A DNA stretch of 64,000 bases from Rufibacter glacialis (GCF_008271745.1 NZ_VKKZ01000019.1:372001-436000); one strand, 5' to 3'. Shown: positions 17,181 to 27,284, numbered from the stretch's first letter. Numbers and translations: made by a program. Notes: generated from the sequence alone by a model not told the origin.

Positions 17181-18807
17181 AGTTGGAAGGGGTGGGTACC
17201 AGGAACAGCTTGACTTTGCCCTTCTGGTCAATCAACCGAGGCGAAGGGAACCGGGGCAAGATGTCTTTCTCCCGAAGCTTGATCATGAGTTCATGATTCT
17301 CCAATACCCCGTTGTTGATGAGCAGGAACACAGAGTCAACGGAGTGCGCCGCTAGCCCAGGGTAGGAAGCGTATTCCAGGAACGAGTAGTTCTGGGGCAC
17401 CTCAAAGCCATAGAAGTAATCGAACTTGCCCAACAGCGTGGAATCCATAAGCACCACGTATTTTCCGTGGCCGTGCCGCAGGTGTTGGTCTACCATCTCC
17501 TTTTGCTCAAAATAATAAGACACGGTAGGCTTCAGGATAAAATAAACCGGCCTGATGCACAGCACCGCAGCCACCGCCAATAAACCCAGCCAATGCGGCC
17601 AAGGGCGGTTCCAGAGAAACAGCCCCAGAAAGAAAACCGCCAGGGGCAGGTACATCACCACCATGTTAGGGCTGGCCAGCAAAGCACAAATTCCCCAGAG
17701 AAGCGCCAATAGGAGCAGGGGGAGGCGTTGCGGCCAAATCCTTTCCACCGTAAGCCCTGCCACCAGGCAAAACGCCGGAAGCAGAGGGTGAAACATGCGG
17801 GGCACCAACGGCATGGGCTTATAGAAATCAACGGTAGCGGTACCAAACCAGATAGGCAGCAGCATGCCTCCCAGGGCGGTAAGCCAGAAAGCCAAGGGTG
17901 AGCTTAGGGACAAGAAATCCCGCGTTTTTCTCCCTAGACCTGCTAATCCAGCAAAGGCCAGCGGTATAGCCAGGCCAGACTCAACAAAGAAAAGGAACGG
18001 TTCATACGTGAGGCGCGGCAGCAGGGTAGCCGACCGAGTGTTGAGGTAGGCTTGCTTCGTTTCAACGGTATTGGTGGCCTGTATATCATAGAGCCTTTGC
18101 AGGGCATTGCCTGAAAACACCTTGTAAAGAAGAAAATAGCCCGCCAGCAACAAAATACCCGTGCCCGCAGCCATGGCCCAGAAGCGCAGGTTTTGGCGCC
18201 GCAACAGGTGGTAGAGGAACAGCGTCAGGTAGAAAGGGACGGTGTAGACAATGGTTTCCTTCGTGAGAAACGCCAACAGGTTCAAAACCGCGAAGCCTGC
18301 CCCCAAGTAGATTTCCGCCTTGGCCGTGGGCAAGGGGTTTCGGGCCTTGTACAGCACCAACAGGCAGGCCGTGGTGAAGAACAGCAGCACATTGTCGGGG
18401 TACAGGTAATTGGAGGTGTTGAGCTGGAAGTAGTACAGGCCCAGCAGCACCAGAACCCAGCAGGTGGCTACCGGGTGCTCTTTCCGGAAGGTGCGGTACA
18501 GCAGGAGCAGGGTGCCCAGGGTGCAGAGCAGGGGCCAGAGCGTGGTGGTGTACACGTTCATGCCCCAGAGCCAGTAGAAAAAGGCCGTGGGCACAAACAC
18601 CAGGAACCGGTGGCAGAACGAGTAGTCGTCAAAGTGGAAACCGCCGTGCAGCAGTTGGTGGGCATACAGGCTGTAGGAGTGGTCGTCACTAAAATAGAAA
18701 CCCTCGTGCTCGGCAAAAAAATAGGTGAGCGTAAAGGCACTGACCGCCAGAAACCAGAAAAGGGGCAAGGAAAGAAACCGCTGCAGGAATAGGAGAATTT
18801 GGGGCAC
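17179..18807 (-). CDS. Polytopic membrane protein, GT-C/GT39-like
   Basis: A 542-residue integral membrane protein with roughly 10-12 hydrophobic segments. An acidic pair follows the first segment (FYFSDDHSYSLYAHQLL, about 38-54), as in GT-C glycosyltransferases (ArnT/PMT type), where an Asp-containing first periplasmic loop is catalytic. The C-terminal 110 residues form a soluble domain with YVVLMDSTLLGKFDYFYG. It would use a polyprenyl-phosphate sugar to modify an envelope component, but the donor and acceptor cannot be named. Single gene, divergent from the unknown secreted protein at 18969. Confidence 0.65.
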   Translation of the reverse strand: MPQILLFLQRFLSLPLFWFLAVSAFTLTYFFAEHEGFYFSDDHSYSLYAHQLLHGGFHFDDYSFCHRFLVFVPTAFFYWLWGMNVYTTTLWPLLCTLGTLLLLYRTFRKEHPVATCWVLVLLGLYYFQLNTSNYLYPDNVLLFFTTACLLVLYKARNPLPTAKAEIYLGAGFAVLNLLAFLTKETIVYTVPFYLTLFLYHLLRRQNLRFWAMAAGTGILLLAGYFLLYKVFSGNALQRLYDIQATNTVETKQAYLNTRSATLLPRLTYEPFLFFVESGLAIPLAFAGLAGLGRKTRDFLSLSSPLAFWLTALGGMLLPIWFGTATVDFYKPMPLVPRMFHPLLPAFCLVAGLTVERIWPQRLPLLLLALLWGICALLASPNMVVMYLPLAVFFLGLFLWNRPWPHWLGLLAVAAVLCIRPVYFILKPTVSYYFEQKEMVDQHLRHGHGKYVVLMDSTLLGKFDYFYGFEVPQNYSFLEYASYPGLAAHSVDSVFLLINNGVLENHELMIKLREKDILPRFPSPRLIDQKGKVKLFLVPTPSN

Positions 18808-18870
18808 CTGAAAGAAAATGTTGAAAGAAGAAAGGTCGGGAGAAAGTTCTCACAAAGCAATGCCTATTCC

Positions 18871-18902
18871 TTTGGCAATGGGGAATTTAGGAACGAACTT
18901 TG
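18871..18902 (+). promoter_or_regulatory. Promoter of the 18969 gene
   Basis: TTTG at 18871-18874, a 20-nt spacer, and GAACTTTG at 18895-18902 (one mismatch to TAnnTTTG). The leader would be about 60 nt. Confidence 0.55.
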
Positions 18903-18968
18903 CGGGAAGGCACACGCGTGTAAGAATTACCGCGTTACTTAAGAACAGATACCAAAATACGTGCATTC

Positions 18969-20897
18969 ATGAAGAAAAGCATTACCCGCTCCCTCCTGCT
19001 TTTTCTGGTGCTGTGCGCCTTCACCGGCCAAGCCCAGGACATGATCCAAACCCGCCTGGGTTACCACTATTTGGATAAATTTGAGTTTACCGATGAGTGG
19101 CAGTACCTTACCACGGACATGTACCTGCTCAACGCCGGCCAGTTTTCCAAGGTAATCAATGAGCTGGAACAGGGTACCACCAAGGCCCGCCGTCGCGATT
19201 ACATCAACCTGGAGTCCCTTTTTATCTCGGCGCAGCTGAAGAACGCGAAACTGTTTGGCCAGGAACCGGTGGTGTACCCACTGTACAACTTCGCCTTTGA
19301 ACCGGCCACCGACAAGAAGAACTACGCCTCACGCATCTCAGACAACATAGACGCCATCAGGATTATTGACAAGCTGCCCCTGGCTTCTGATGAGCGCAAC
19401 ATAGACGCCACGGTGCAGGCCCGGCTCTTCACCTCAGACAGCCGCGAGGTGTTCTTCAACATCATCGCCAACCAGCTCACCAACATTGCCAAGCAGATGT
19501 CGCCGCAGGCCGCCATGCTCTCCCTGGTAGGCGAGTTCGGGAACCTGATCAGGAACTCGGCGCAGCGAAAAGAGTACAAGTTCAGTTCTACCATACGGCT
19601 GTATGAGGGGCAGAACTTTGACACCCGGCTGCACTCGGTGCGGGTGTATGTTTTTGTGCCTTCTTTTGCCAAACTGCCCGCTTTACGCACACCCCGCCTC
19701 ACCGAGCTGCTGAGCAACAGTCCGCAGGGCATCGAGCGGCAGAAACTGGAGGCGGCTCTTAACTACAAAGATTACCCGGTGCTGGTGGTGGCCAACTACA
19801 AGTCGTTGTATAAGATGGATGCCTTGTCGGGCAGTGACATCACCTCTGAAACCATTGAGCGCCGGCGCGTGCGCATTGAGCAGGCCTTCACAGCGGGCTT
19901 GGTCACCGAGGATGCCTACAAGCAGGAAAAGCTGTTTGTGGAGTTCCTGCGCAACTTCAGCGACCTGAAACAGAACCTGAACAACTTCCGCCTCAACTAC
20001 AAGAACAACAGCCCGGAGGCGAACGCCAAAACGCTGTTCGCGGTGCTGCAGGACTATAAACGCCTCAGGACGCTGGCCAATCAGCGGGATCGCGAGTTCT
20101 CGCGCAACCACTCGTACCAGCGTATCTTCAAGGCCGAGTACAACACCATTCTGGCCAGCGCTGATTCTTACCTGGATTCTGATTTTAACCTCAAAAACGG
20201 CAAGGACATGGTCAACACCCTGCTGGACTTAGAGCAGGAAACTACCCGGTCGTATACCGTGGCCCAACGCGAGCAGTTCCTGAACAAGCTATACGCGGTG
20301 GAGTTGCCCAACCCGGAATTCTTGGCCAGCACGCTGGAAGGGGAAGGCATCTCGCGGCACCTGAACCGCCTGGAATCGGCGCAGTACAATGACCTGTACG
20401 CCAAGGAGGTCATCCGCCTGCGCGAACTGGCTCCTACTGAGGAAAACATCACCTTCCGGAACACGCTCCTGGAAAAAGCCAACGCCACCAAGTGCCGCAG
20501 CTGCCGCGAGGAAGTGAAGCAGGCCGCCCGCCAGTTCAACCAACGCCTGGAAGAACAGCAACTGGAAAAAGAGAAAAGCCGCCTACAGGAACTGAACGGC
20601 CAGGTGGAGCGCAAGATCATCGCCTACCTGAAACAGGACGATTGCATGGAAAACGCCTTCAAAACGCAATATCCCACGGAGTCCCTGCCTGATTACGTGC
20701 AGCGGCTGTATGAGAAAAAGCTGGAGCTCCGGAAACACGTGGCGGAGTTTGACCAACTGTACAAGTCGCCGCCCAAAGAGATGAAACTGGATAACCTGCG
20801 CGAACACAACCATCGGCTTTCCGGCTTCATACGGAGGCTAGACCAGGGCTACGCCGATATCTGTGCCGCCGAGAAAAACCTGTGCGGCTGCTCCTGA
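18969..20897 (+). CDS. Large secreted protein of unknown function
   Basis: A 642-residue protein with a clear signal peptide (MKKSITRSLLLFLVLCAFTG, cleavage near AQA-QD). The N-terminal 270 residues look mixed alpha/beta (IRLYEGQNFDTRLHSVRVYV, then VFVPSFAKLPALR). From about 280 onward it is charged, helical and coiled-coil-like. A cysteine pair KCRSCREE lies near 513-518, and the protein ends ICAAEKNLCGCS, so several cysteines could form disulfides. I do not recognise a family. Monocistronic with its own promoter and a terminator at 20988-21023. Probable location is the periplasm. Confidence 0.8.
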   Translation: MKKSITRSLLLFLVLCAFTGQAQDMIQTRLGYHYLDKFEFTDEWQYLTTDMYLLNAGQFSKVINELEQGTTKARRRDYINLESLFISAQLKNAKLFGQEPVVYPLYNFAFEPATDKKNYASRISDNIDAIRIIDKLPLASDERNIDATVQARLFTSDSREVFFNIIANQLTNIAKQMSPQAAMLSLVGEFGNLIRNSAQRKEYKFSSTIRLYEGQNFDTRLHSVRVYVFVPSFAKLPALRTPRLTELLSNSPQGIERQKLEAALNYKDYPVLVVANYKSLYKMDALSGSDITSETIERRRVRIEQAFTAGLVTEDAYKQEKLFVEFLRNFSDLKQNLNNFRLNYKNNSPEANAKTLFAVLQDYKRLRTLANQRDREFSRNHSYQRIFKAEYNTILASADSYLDSDFNLKNGKDMVNTLLDLEQETTRSYTVAQREQFLNKLYAVELPNPEFLASTLEGEGISRHLNRLESAQYNDLYAKEVIRLRELAPTEENITFRNTLLEKANATKCRSCREEVKQAARQFNQRLEEQQLEKEKSRLQELNGQVERKIIAYLKQDDCMENAFKTQYPTESLPDYVQRLYEKKLELRKHVAEFDQLYKSPPKEMKLDNLREHNHRLSGFIRRLDQGYADICAAEKNLCGCS

Positions 20898-20965
20898 TTA
20901 CTAGCAGTCTTGGGCTTGTCAGGGATCTACAGCCTGATACCAGCGCTTACCCTTTCAGCCTTCTT

Positions 20966-20987
20966 TTTTCTGAAACAGCCCTAAAAC
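20966..20987. repeat. Dispersed intergenic palindrome copy
   Basis: TTTTCTGAAACAGCCC then TAAAAC, directly before the terminator shared by the two convergent genes. Confidence 0.65.
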
Positions 20988-21023
20988 AAGAAAGCCGCCC
21001 CTGGAACAGGAGCGGCTTTCTTT
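20988..21023. terminator. Bidirectional terminator between the 18969 gene and trxA
   Basis: AAGAAAGCCGC / GCGGCTTTCTTT with a 13-nt loop, between convergent genes. Confidence 0.85.
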
Positions 21024-21045
21024 ATAAAGGAATTGACAGGATAAC

Positions 21046-21372
21046 TTACGCTAACTGGCTGTCTAATTTTTGAGCTAGAACATTTTTAGGAACGGCACCC
21101 ACTTGTTTGTCTACCACTTGTCCGTTTTTGAAAACCAACAGGGTAGGAATGCTGCGGATTCCGAATTTAGCAGACGTTTGAGGGTTAGCATCCACGTCTA
21201 CTTTTCCAATAACCACGCGGCCTTCATAGTCGCCGGCTAGTTCTTCCACTACCGGGCCTACCATGCGGCAAGGACCGCACCACTCTGCCCAAAAGTCTAC
21301 TAGAACTGGTTTATCTGAATTGATGATCTCCTCGAAGTTGGCATCGGTGATCTCGATTGCTTTATGTGCCAT
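21046..21372 (-). CDS. trxA: Thioredoxin
   Basis: A 108-residue cytoplasmic thioredoxin with the active site WCGPC (Cys32 and Cys35), preceded by VLVDFWAE. The conserved cis-proline is in SIPTLLVFKNG. The length and fold match classical Trx with no extra domain or signal. It reduces disulfides in ribonucleotide reductase, peroxiredoxins and, through DsbD, the periplasm. Monocistronic, with a promoter at 21416-21423 and a shared terminator downstream. Confidence 0.97.
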   Translation of the reverse strand: MAHKAIEITDANFEEIINSDKPVLVDFWAEWCGPCRMVGPVVEELAGDYEGRVVIGKVDVDANPQTSAKFGIRSIPTLLVFKNGQVVDKQVGAVPKNVLAQKLDSQLA

Positions 21373-21415
21373 AGTTATCTGTTGTTAAGTATCAATTTTG
21401 TTAAAAGAGGTGGTT

Positions 21416-21423
21416 CAAATTTA
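21416..21423 (-). promoter_or_regulatory. -7 promoter element of trxA
   Basis: Perfect TAAATTTG on the minus strand, 43 nt before the trxA ATG. No good -33 TTTG is at the usual distance. Confidence 0.6.
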
Positions 21424-21759
21424 GAACCAAACCCAATGATAAAGTAAATCTACCGCTTTTGTGTCAGGTTTGTCAATATCCTGGAGGAAACCGTGGAACG
21501 GGAACTGTTCCCGGAAAAGCCAAAAGTAAGTATATCTACTGTTTCTCAGGGAAAAGGTTGGGACAGCGCCCCAAAGAAACAGGCGTGACAGAATGACCGC
21601 TTGCCCTTGCCCGTGAGATACTTGTGCGTCTCTTTGAAATGAGTTGGCCCATAAAAAAACAAGGCTTTTCTAGTAGAAAGAGGTGGAAGCCAACTTTAAA
21701 CCGGAAAAGCCAAGAACCCGAAGGTTGAGACAAAGATAAGGATTTTAGATGGATGGTAC

Positions 21760-21800
21760 AACGCGTTTTGGCCTGTTGCCTTGAAATTAGCCTAAAAACA
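21760..21800. repeat. Dispersed intergenic palindrome copy
   Basis: CGTTTTGGCCTGTTGCC then TTGAAATTAGCCTAAAAAC. It lies in the 645-bp gap between trxA and the transposase; the rest of that gap (21424-21759) shows no gene. Confidence 0.55.
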
Positions 21801-21804
21801 GAGA

Positions 21805-21962
21805 AACCGCCGTTCGAGATTTAGCAAACCGCTGTTCTGGATTTACAATCCCGGACTTACCTGTGGAGATTTACCAATCCCGGTGCTGGCCAGTTAGGTA
21901 AGCGGGTGCACGGGGATTAGAAAATACCCGACAGAAGGCTTCCGGATTGGTAAATCCGGAAG
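21805..21962. repeat. REP-like palindromes on the 3' side of the RAYT gene
   Basis: A run of degenerate units (GAGATTTAGCAAACCG, GGATTTACAATCCC, GAGATTTACCAATCCC) ends in a well-formed palindrome at 21939-21962 (TTCCGGATT … AATCCGGAA). The last 54 bp (21909-21962) repeat directly at 22771-22824 on the other side of the transposase gene. Confidence 0.85.
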
Positions 21963-22017
21963 CGCAAAGTTTTGAGGTAGAATCGCAAAGAGGAGGGAGG
22001 AGGAGGCCCTAAATAAC

Positions 22018-22563
22018 TTAGTCTGGTAGTAGTACTTTTAGCAAGCCGGGCATGCCCGCATAGTCTTGGGCAGAACTGTAGAGGTAATGCTCGGGTTCCA
22101 GTACCCATTCTGCCCTCACCGGGTTTTGGTGGATGTAATTGAGTTTTTGCTGCAGAAATTCATTAGAGTGAATTTCTTTTGCTTCGTTCCCCTCCTGCCA
22201 GAATTGATGGTTGGTCACTTTGCTTTTCACGTTGGCCGGAAATTGAAACCGGTGTAGCATCCATTCCTTTCTGCTCTCGTTTTCCTTTTGAATGGCTTCT
22301 ACCAAACTTCTGCTGGTAAATTTCTTGAAGTCCCGGAGAATGTTAGACAAGTGAAATCCTTCTTTGGCTGAAGCAATCAGGTGTAGGTGGTTGCTCATCA
22401 GAACCCACGCATAAATCTCCAAGCCTTTCTTTTCCTGGCAGAATTTAAGGGAATCAATTATGATATGCCGATAAACTGGGCGCGTAAAAACATCTACCCA
22501 ATCCACCACTGTCAAAGTTAAATAGTAGAGATAGCCCTCATGGATTTTGTTTTTGATGCCCAT
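22018..22563 (-). CDS. REP-associated tyrosine transposase (RAYT, Y1/IS200-like)
   Basis: The likely start is the ATG at 22563 (MGIKNKIHEGYLYYLTLTVV), giving 181 residues. The HUH/Y1 fold is shown by YLYYLTLTVVDWVDVFTRP, the metal-binding histidine pair in MSNHLHLIA, and FKKFTSRSLVEAI with a downstream helix; KLNYIHQNPVRAEWV is the typical RAYT end. The frame stays open upstream to 22881, but that part is low complexity (QQQQQ) and translates the palindromic repeats themselves. RAYTs are domesticated single-copy transposases thought to spread REP palindromes. The matching palindromes flank this gene on both sides. Confidence 0.92.
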   Translation of the reverse strand: MGIKNKIHEGYLYYLTLTVVDWVDVFTRPVYRHIIIDSLKFCQEKKGLEIYAWVLMSNHLHLIASAKEGFHLSNILRDFKKFTSRSLVEAIQKENESRKEWMLHRFQFPANVKSKVTNHQFWQEGNEAKEIHSNEFLQQKLNYIHQNPVRAEWVLEPEHYLYSSAQDYAGMPGLLKVLLPD

Positions 22564-22830
22564 GCAGAAACCTACGGTGCTGCCACTTAATCTGTTGTAC
22601 CCAGACCGCTGTAGTTGCTGTAAGGTGCTTTTAGTTTTATTCAATTGCTGCAATTGCTGTTCGGGATTTATCAATCGCTGCTGTTGCTGCTGTTCGGGAT
22701 TTACCAATCCCGAACCACTCTGTCGGGGATCTCCAGATCCCCGTTGCCCGCCCATTGAAAAAAGCGTGGGCACGGGGATTGATAAATCCCCGACAGAGAA
22801 ATTCCGGATTGGTAAATCCGGAAGAGCGGA
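22564..22830. repeat. REP-like palindromes on the 5' side of the RAYT gene
   Basis: Units such as GGGATTTATCAATCGCTG, CGGGATTTACCAATCCCG, CGGGGATCTCCAGATCCCCG and GGGGATTGATAAATCCCC, then the 54-bp direct repeat at 22771-22824 ending in TTCCGGATT … AATCCGGAA. A (CTG)n-like tract (TGCTGTTGCTGCTG) sits between units. Confidence 0.85.
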
Positions 22831-22885
22831 TAGAGCAGACGGCGTGTTCGTTTTAATCCTCTTTTCATCGGAATAGCCCAAATAT

Positions 22886-22927
22886 GGGAAAGCCCAGTTA
22901 AGAACATCTTCTTAACTGGGCTTTCCC
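22886..22927. terminator. Perfect 19-bp hairpin downstream of dnaE
   Basis: GGGAAAGCCCAGTTAAGAA, loop CATC, then its exact complement. It lies 32 bp beyond the dnaE stop; there is only a weak U-run. Confidence 0.75.
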
Positions 22928-22958
22928 TTCTTGCTAAGCGCTACGTGCTACCGCGAAG

Positions 22959-25900
22959 CTATATCAACTGACACGTCGCCACCTCCAACTCCTTCACGTT
23001 CTGCAAAAAAGTCTTCGGGTCAATTCTATATTTTCTAGAGAACAACTCCACCGCCAATCGTTCCCCGGGCTCGGTCAACACCAGTTCCAGCTTTTTCTGA
23101 CCGGGGCTGGCAATGGCGGCCTCTTCCAGGCGGTCAATGAGCAGGGCGTTGATGTTGCGGATGTCAATGTCCATGCGTACGCCTTTGGCCATTTTCTCGG
23201 CTACGTCACTTAAAAGCTGCATAGAGAGTGGCTTCAGTTCCCACTGGTCTTCTGACTTATAGCGCAAGGTTACTTTGGCCCGGATGAACAGGTACATGCC
23301 TTCTTTTACGTAGGGCGAGAACTTCACGAAGTCTTCCCCAAACAAGGCCAGGCCCATGGTGTTGTCATAGTCTTCCAGAGAGAAGAGCAGGAACGGGTTG
23401 CCGTTTTTACCGGTGCGCATGACGACGTTGCTGATGATGCCGGCCACGTTCACGTCACGGCCTTTGAACTCCTCAATGCGGTCCAGGCTACAGGTGCAGT
23501 ACGAGTCAATCTCCAGCTTGAACTGGTCCAGCGGGTGGCCTGACAGGTAGAAGCCAATCACCTCTTTCTCGCGGCGGAGCATCTCGGTCAGCGACCAGGG
23601 CTGTACGTCTGGCACTTTGGGCAACGGCATGTCTACGGCCCCGCCCCCGCCGAACAACGACTGCTGGGCGGCGCTTTTCTCGGCCTGGAACTGGTTCCCG
23701 AAGCGGACGGCCTTTTCCAGCAGGTTAATGGTTTCGCCAGGAGGGGTTTCTATGTACTGGGCGCGGTGGTAGCGTTCAAACGAGTCAAACGCCCCGGCCT
23801 GGGCCAGGCTTTCAAACGTTTTCTTGTTCACGGCACGCAGGTTCACGCGCTTCGCGAAGTCAAAGACATCGGTGTAGGGACCGGTTTTCTCGCGCTCCTC
23901 AATAATGGCTTCCACGGCAGCCTCACCGGTGCCTTTCACGGCGCCCATGCCAAAGCGGATTTGCCCCTGCTGGTTCACGTTGAACTGGTGGATGGATTCG
24001 TTCACGTCGGGGCCCAGTACCTGAATCTGCTGCTTGCGCGCCTCCTCAATAAAGAACGTCACCTTTTTGATGTCGTTCATGTTGTGGGTGAGCACGGCGG
24101 CCATGTACTCGGCGGGGTAATGCGCCTTGAGGTAACCGGTTTGGTAAGCGACAACGGAGTAGGCGGCGGAGTGCGAGCGGTTGAAACCGTACTGCGCAAA
24201 TTTCTCCATCACGTCAAACACCTCAGAGGCGTGCTTGGCCGGAATATTATGAATCTCCTTGGCGCCGGCCACGAATTTCTCGCGCTCCTGGGCCATCTTC
24301 TTCATGTCCTTCTTACCCATTGCACGGCGGAGCAAATCCGCACCACCTAGGGAGTAGCCCGCCAGTACCTGCGCCGTTTGCATAATCTGCTCCTGGTACA
24401 CCATGATGCCATAGGTGTTTTTCAAGAGCGGTTCCAGCAGGATGTGCGGGTATTCCACTTCTTCGCGGCCTTGTTTCCGGTTAATGAAGTTCGGAATGAA
24501 CTGCATCGGGCCCGGACGGTACAGGGCGTTCATGGCAATCAAATCCTCGATGTTGGTGGGTTTGAGGTCTTTGAGGTACATGCGCATGCCCTCACTCTCA
24601 AACTGAAACGTACCGATGGTGTCGCCGCGCTGGTAGAGGGCGTAGGTTTTCTCGTCGTCCAGCGGAATGTTGTCAATATCAATCTCTACGCCGTGGTTCC
24701 GCTTGATGAGTGCCATAGCATCCTTCAGGATGGACAGGGTTTTCAGGCCCAAAAAGTCCATCTTCAGCATACCGGCACTTTCAATCACCTTGCCGTCAAA
24801 CTGCGTCACCAAGAGGTCAGAGTCCTTGGAGGTGGAGACCGGAATGTAGTTGGTGATGTCATCTGGCGCGATAATCACGCCCGCCGCGTGGATACCGGTG
24901 TTACGCACCGAGCCTTCCAGCTTTTCGGCCAGCTTCAAAACCTTCGCCCGCAGGTCACTGCCATCTCTGATAGAAGCCAGCTCCGGTGATTCTATGAAGG
25001 CTTTGGCCAGCGTAGTGCCGGGCACCTCAGGAACCATCTTGGCCAGTTCATTGGCCTCAGACAAGGGCAAGTCCATCGCGCGGGCCACGTCTTTGATAGA
25101 AGACTTGGCAGCCATGGTACCGAAGGTAATAATCTGGGCCACCTGCGTTTTGCCGTACTTGTCTACCACGTAGTCAATCACGCGCTGGCGGTTCACGTCA
25201 TCGAAGTCAATATCAATATCGGGCATGGACACCCGCTCCGGGTTGAGGAAACGCTCAAACAGGAGGGCGTACTTAATGGGGTCAATGTTGGTGATACCCA
25301 CGCAGTAGGCCACGGCAGAACCCGCCGCCGAACCCCGGCCCGGACCCACGGCCACGCCCATGCTGCGGCCTTTGTTGATGAAGTCCTGGGTGATGAGGAA
25401 GTAACCCGCAAAACCCATGGTCTCAATGATGCCCAGCTCGTAGTTCAGGCGCTCCTCCACCTCCTGGGTAATCTCATGGTAACGTTTCTTGGCGCCCTCA
25501 AACGTTAAGTGCCGCAAAAACAAGTCGGCGGTGGGGTGCTCCGGAGGAAGCGGGAAGTTGGGCAACAGGATATCGCGCTGCAGCTTGGGCGGCGTAATCT
25601 TGTCTACTATCTCGTTGGTGTTGTCCACGGCAAAGGGCACATCCGAGAACAGTTGGTTCATCTCGGCCTGGCTCTTGAAGTAGAACTGATCATTCGGGAA
25701 CCCGAAACGGTCTTGCGGGCGCGGTTTCTGCTGTTCTTCCTCAATGCGGTAGAGCATGCGCCGCACGTTCTCGTCGTTGCCATAGGTGTTCCGGATGTTG
25801 GTGAGCGTGTCGTAAATCACCTCGCCGCTGCCCGACATCATCCGGAAATACTGCGTCTGGAAATCACCCACGGGTACGCTTTCCTGCTCACCGGTGTTCA

Positions 25901-26594
25901 CGCACAACAGGATGTCGTGCGCGTTCCAGTCGGTCTGCTCTACGTAGTGCGAGTCATTGGTACAGATAACCTTGACGTTGTACTTGATGGCAAATTTGAG
26001 CAGCACCTGGTTTACGTCTTCCTGGCTCAGGCCAGTGCCGTCAATGTTCATGAGCCCGTGGCGCTGAATCTCAATGTAGAAATCCTCGCCGAACAAATCC
26101 AGCCACCACTGCAGAAGTTTCTCGGCCTCTTCCTCGCCTTTCCAGAGAATGGCTTGGGGCAGTTCGGCGCCAATACAGCAGGAAGTGGCAATGAGGCCTT
26201 TGTGGTATTTCACCAACAGTTCCTTGTCAATGCGCGGCCATTTGCTGTACAAGCCGTCAATGTAGGAGTAGGAGCAGAGCTTGGCCAAGTTCTGGTAGCC
26301 TTCCTGGTCTTTGGCTAGCAGGAGCTGGTGGTGGCGCACGTCTTTCTGCTCTTTGGTGAAGGTTTTCTGGTGCCGGTCATTCACCAGGTAGAACTCGCAG
26401 CCCACAATGGGTTTCACGTTGTACTTGTTGGCCTCGGCCACGAAGTTGAACGCCCCAAACATGTTGCCGTGGTCGGTCATGGCCACGGCTTTCATGCCAT
26501 CAGCAGAGGCCTTTTTCATGAGTCCGCTGATGCTGGCGGCCCCGTCCAGGAGCGAATATTGGGTGTGGGTGTGGAGGTGGGAAAAATCTGGCAC
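22959..26594 (-). CDS. dnaE: DNA polymerase III subunit alpha
   Basis: A 1211-residue replicative polymerase of the DnaE1 type. The N-terminal PHP domain starts [16 protein letters not shown]. The catalytic palm has [10 protein letters not shown] near residue 455-464 with a second acidic cluster before it, and [18 protein letters not shown] is conserved in the family. The C-terminal part has the OB-fold ([20 protein letters not shown]). The length is normal and there is no intein or 3'-5' exonuclease insertion. Catalyses chromosomal DNA synthesis together with the beta clamp. Monocistronic; a strong hairpin follows at 22886-22927. Confidence 0.98.
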   Translation of the reverse strand: MPDFSHLHTHTQYSLLDGAASISGLMKKASADGMKAVAMTDHGNMFGAFNFVAEANKYNVKPIVGCEFYLVNDRHQKTFTKEQKDVRHHQLLLAKDQEGYQNLAKLCSYSYIDGLYSKWPRIDKELLVKYHKGLIATSCCIGAELPQAILWKGEEEAEKLLQWWLDLFGEDFYIEIQRHGLMNIDGTGLSQEDVNQVLLKFAIKYNVKVICTNDSHYVEQTDWNAHDILLCVNTGEQESVPVGDFQTQYFRMMSGSGEVIYDTLTNIRNTYGNDENVRRMLYRIEEEQQKPRPQDRFGFPNDQFYFKSQAEMNQLFSDVPFAVDNTNEIVDKITPPKLQRDILLPNFPLPPEHPTADLFLRHLTFEGAKKRYHEITQEVEERLNYELGIIETMGFAGYFLITQDFINKGRSMGVAVGPGRGSAAGSAVAYCVGITNIDPIKYALLFERFLNPERVSMPDIDIDFDDVNRQRVIDYVVDKYGKTQVAQIITFGTMAAKSSIKDVARAMDLPLSEANELAKMVPEVPGTTLAKAFIESPELASIRDGSDLRAKVLKLAEKLEGSVRNTGIHAAGVIIAPDDITNYIPVSTSKDSDLLVTQFDGKVIESAGMLKMDFLGLKTLSILKDAMALIKRNHGVEIDIDNIPLDDEKTYALYQRGDTIGTFQFESEGMRMYLKDLKPTNIEDLIAMNALYRPGPMQFIPNFINRKQGREEVEYPHILLEPLLKNTYGIMVYQEQIMQTAQVLAGYSLGGADLLRRAMGKKDMKKMAQEREKFVAGAKEIHNIPAKHASEVFDVMEKFAQYGFNRSHSAAYSVVAYQTGYLKAHYPAEYMAAVLTHNMNDIKKVTFFIEEARKQQIQVLGPDVNESIHQFNVNQQGQIRFGMGAVKGTGEAAVEAIIEEREKTGPYTDVFDFAKRVNLRAVNKKTFESLAQAGAFDSFERYHRAQYIETPPGETINLLEKAVRFGNQFQAEKSAAQQSLFGGGGAVDMPLPKVPDVQPWSLTEMLRREKEVIGFYLSGHPLDQFKLEIDSYCTCSLDRIEEFKGRDVNVAGIISNVVMRTGKNGNPFLLFSLEDYDNTMGLALFGEDFVKFSPYVKEGMYLFIRAKVTLRYKSEDQWELKPLSMQLLSDVAEKMAKGVRMDIDIRNINALLIDRLEEAAIASPGQKKLELVLTEPGERLAVELFSRKYRIDPKTFLQNVKELEVATCQLI

Positions 26595-26921
26595 AGCGGT
26601 AAAGAGTCTAGAGTTCTGAGTCTTGCGTCCTGAGTTGAAAAGAAACCCGAAACGGACTACGAAGTTACAAAATAAACACCGGAAGCCGGCCGAAAAGTTG
26701 CGCTACGGGGAGGGCGAAAAAGGCTTGTTTTTTGAAAATGAGGAGATAAACAACTGGGGTTTCAGGCCTGTTTTTCAGGAAGCGGTGCAAAAACAGGAAC
26801 CCTTGGTACTTGGCCGGGAAAATAGCGGCAGGAGCAGCTTTTCAGGCTCAGAGAAGGGGAAAAGCCTTGGGTTTCAGGGCTTGAGGCGGTACCTTTGGCC
26901 TTTCAACGCTCTTCTGTTCTT
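26595..26921. other. Divergent intergenic region dnaE / DUF3817 gene
   Basis: About 330 bp. Near 26600-26640 lies an oligonucleotide-rich tract (GAGTTCTGAGTCTTGCG, then TCCTGAGTTG) like those at 43.1, 43.35 and 55.3 kb. A dispersed palindrome copy is at 26761-26796 (CAGGCCTGTTTTTCAGGAAG). The DUF3817 promoter is at 26867-26897. Confidence 0.6.
26867..26897 (+). promoter_or_regulatory. Promoter of the DUF3817 gene
   Basis: TTG (26867-26869), a 20-nt spacer, and TACCTTTG (26890-26897). The ATG is at 26922, so the leader is only about 18 nt. Confidence 0.65.
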
Positions 26922-27230
26922 ATGAATCTCTCCTTAAATAACTCCTTGGGCCGTTTTCGGCTGGTAGCCATTGTAGAAGGCATTTCTTACCTGGTTCTGT
27001 TGTTCATTGCCATGCCCATGAAGTATCTGGGCGGTATGGAAACAGCGGTGAAGTACCCAGGCATGGTGCACGGGGTGCTGTTTGTGCTTTTCGCTTTCCT
27101 GTTGCTGCAGGTCTGGATTGAGTACCGGTGGTCTTTCAAGAAAGCGGCCGCCGCCTTCTTCTGGTCACTGGTGCCGTTTGGGACTTTCTACTTTGACAAG
27201 CAAATCGCCCGGGACCAGCCCAACCGCTAA
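26922..27230 (+). CDS. DUF3817 domain membrane protein
   Basis: The ATG at 26922 gives 102 residues beginning MNLSLNNSLGRFRLVAIVEG; an upstream in-frame start at 26895 overlaps the promoter and is rejected. Three hydrophobic helices are present (ISYLVLLFIAMPMKYLGG, HGVLFVLFAFLLLQVW, FFWSLVPFGTFYF). The motifs RLVAIVEGISYL and PGMVHGVLFV match DUF3817 (YdzA-like) small membrane proteins of unknown role. Its 3' end faces the cyanophycinase gene across a palindrome. Confidence 0.85.
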   Translation: MNLSLNNSLGRFRLVAIVEGISYLVLLFIAMPMKYLGGMETAVKYPGMVHGVLFVLFAFLLLQVWIEYRWSFKKAAAAFFWSLVPFGTFYFDKQIARDQPNR

Positions 27231-27241
27231 CGTTTATGTTT

Positions 27242-27273
27242 CAAGCCTGTTTACCCCTAAACGGGCCTGAAAC
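27242..27273. repeat. Dispersed palindrome copy acting as a shared 3' hairpin
   Basis: CAAGCCTGTTTA, loop CCCC, TAAACGGGCCTGAAAC. It lies 11 nt from each of two convergent stop codons, a position where a terminator would be expected. Confidence 0.65.
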
Positions 27274-27284
27274 ACTTCTTTGTT

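Noticed and set aside
21805-22830. Possible CRISPR array
   Set aside because: Units are degenerate palindromes with no regular spacer length, and a RAYT gene lies between them.
22564-22881. 106-residue N-terminal extension of the RAYT
   Set aside because: It is a translation of palindromic repeats and a CTG-type tract; the family start is at 22563.
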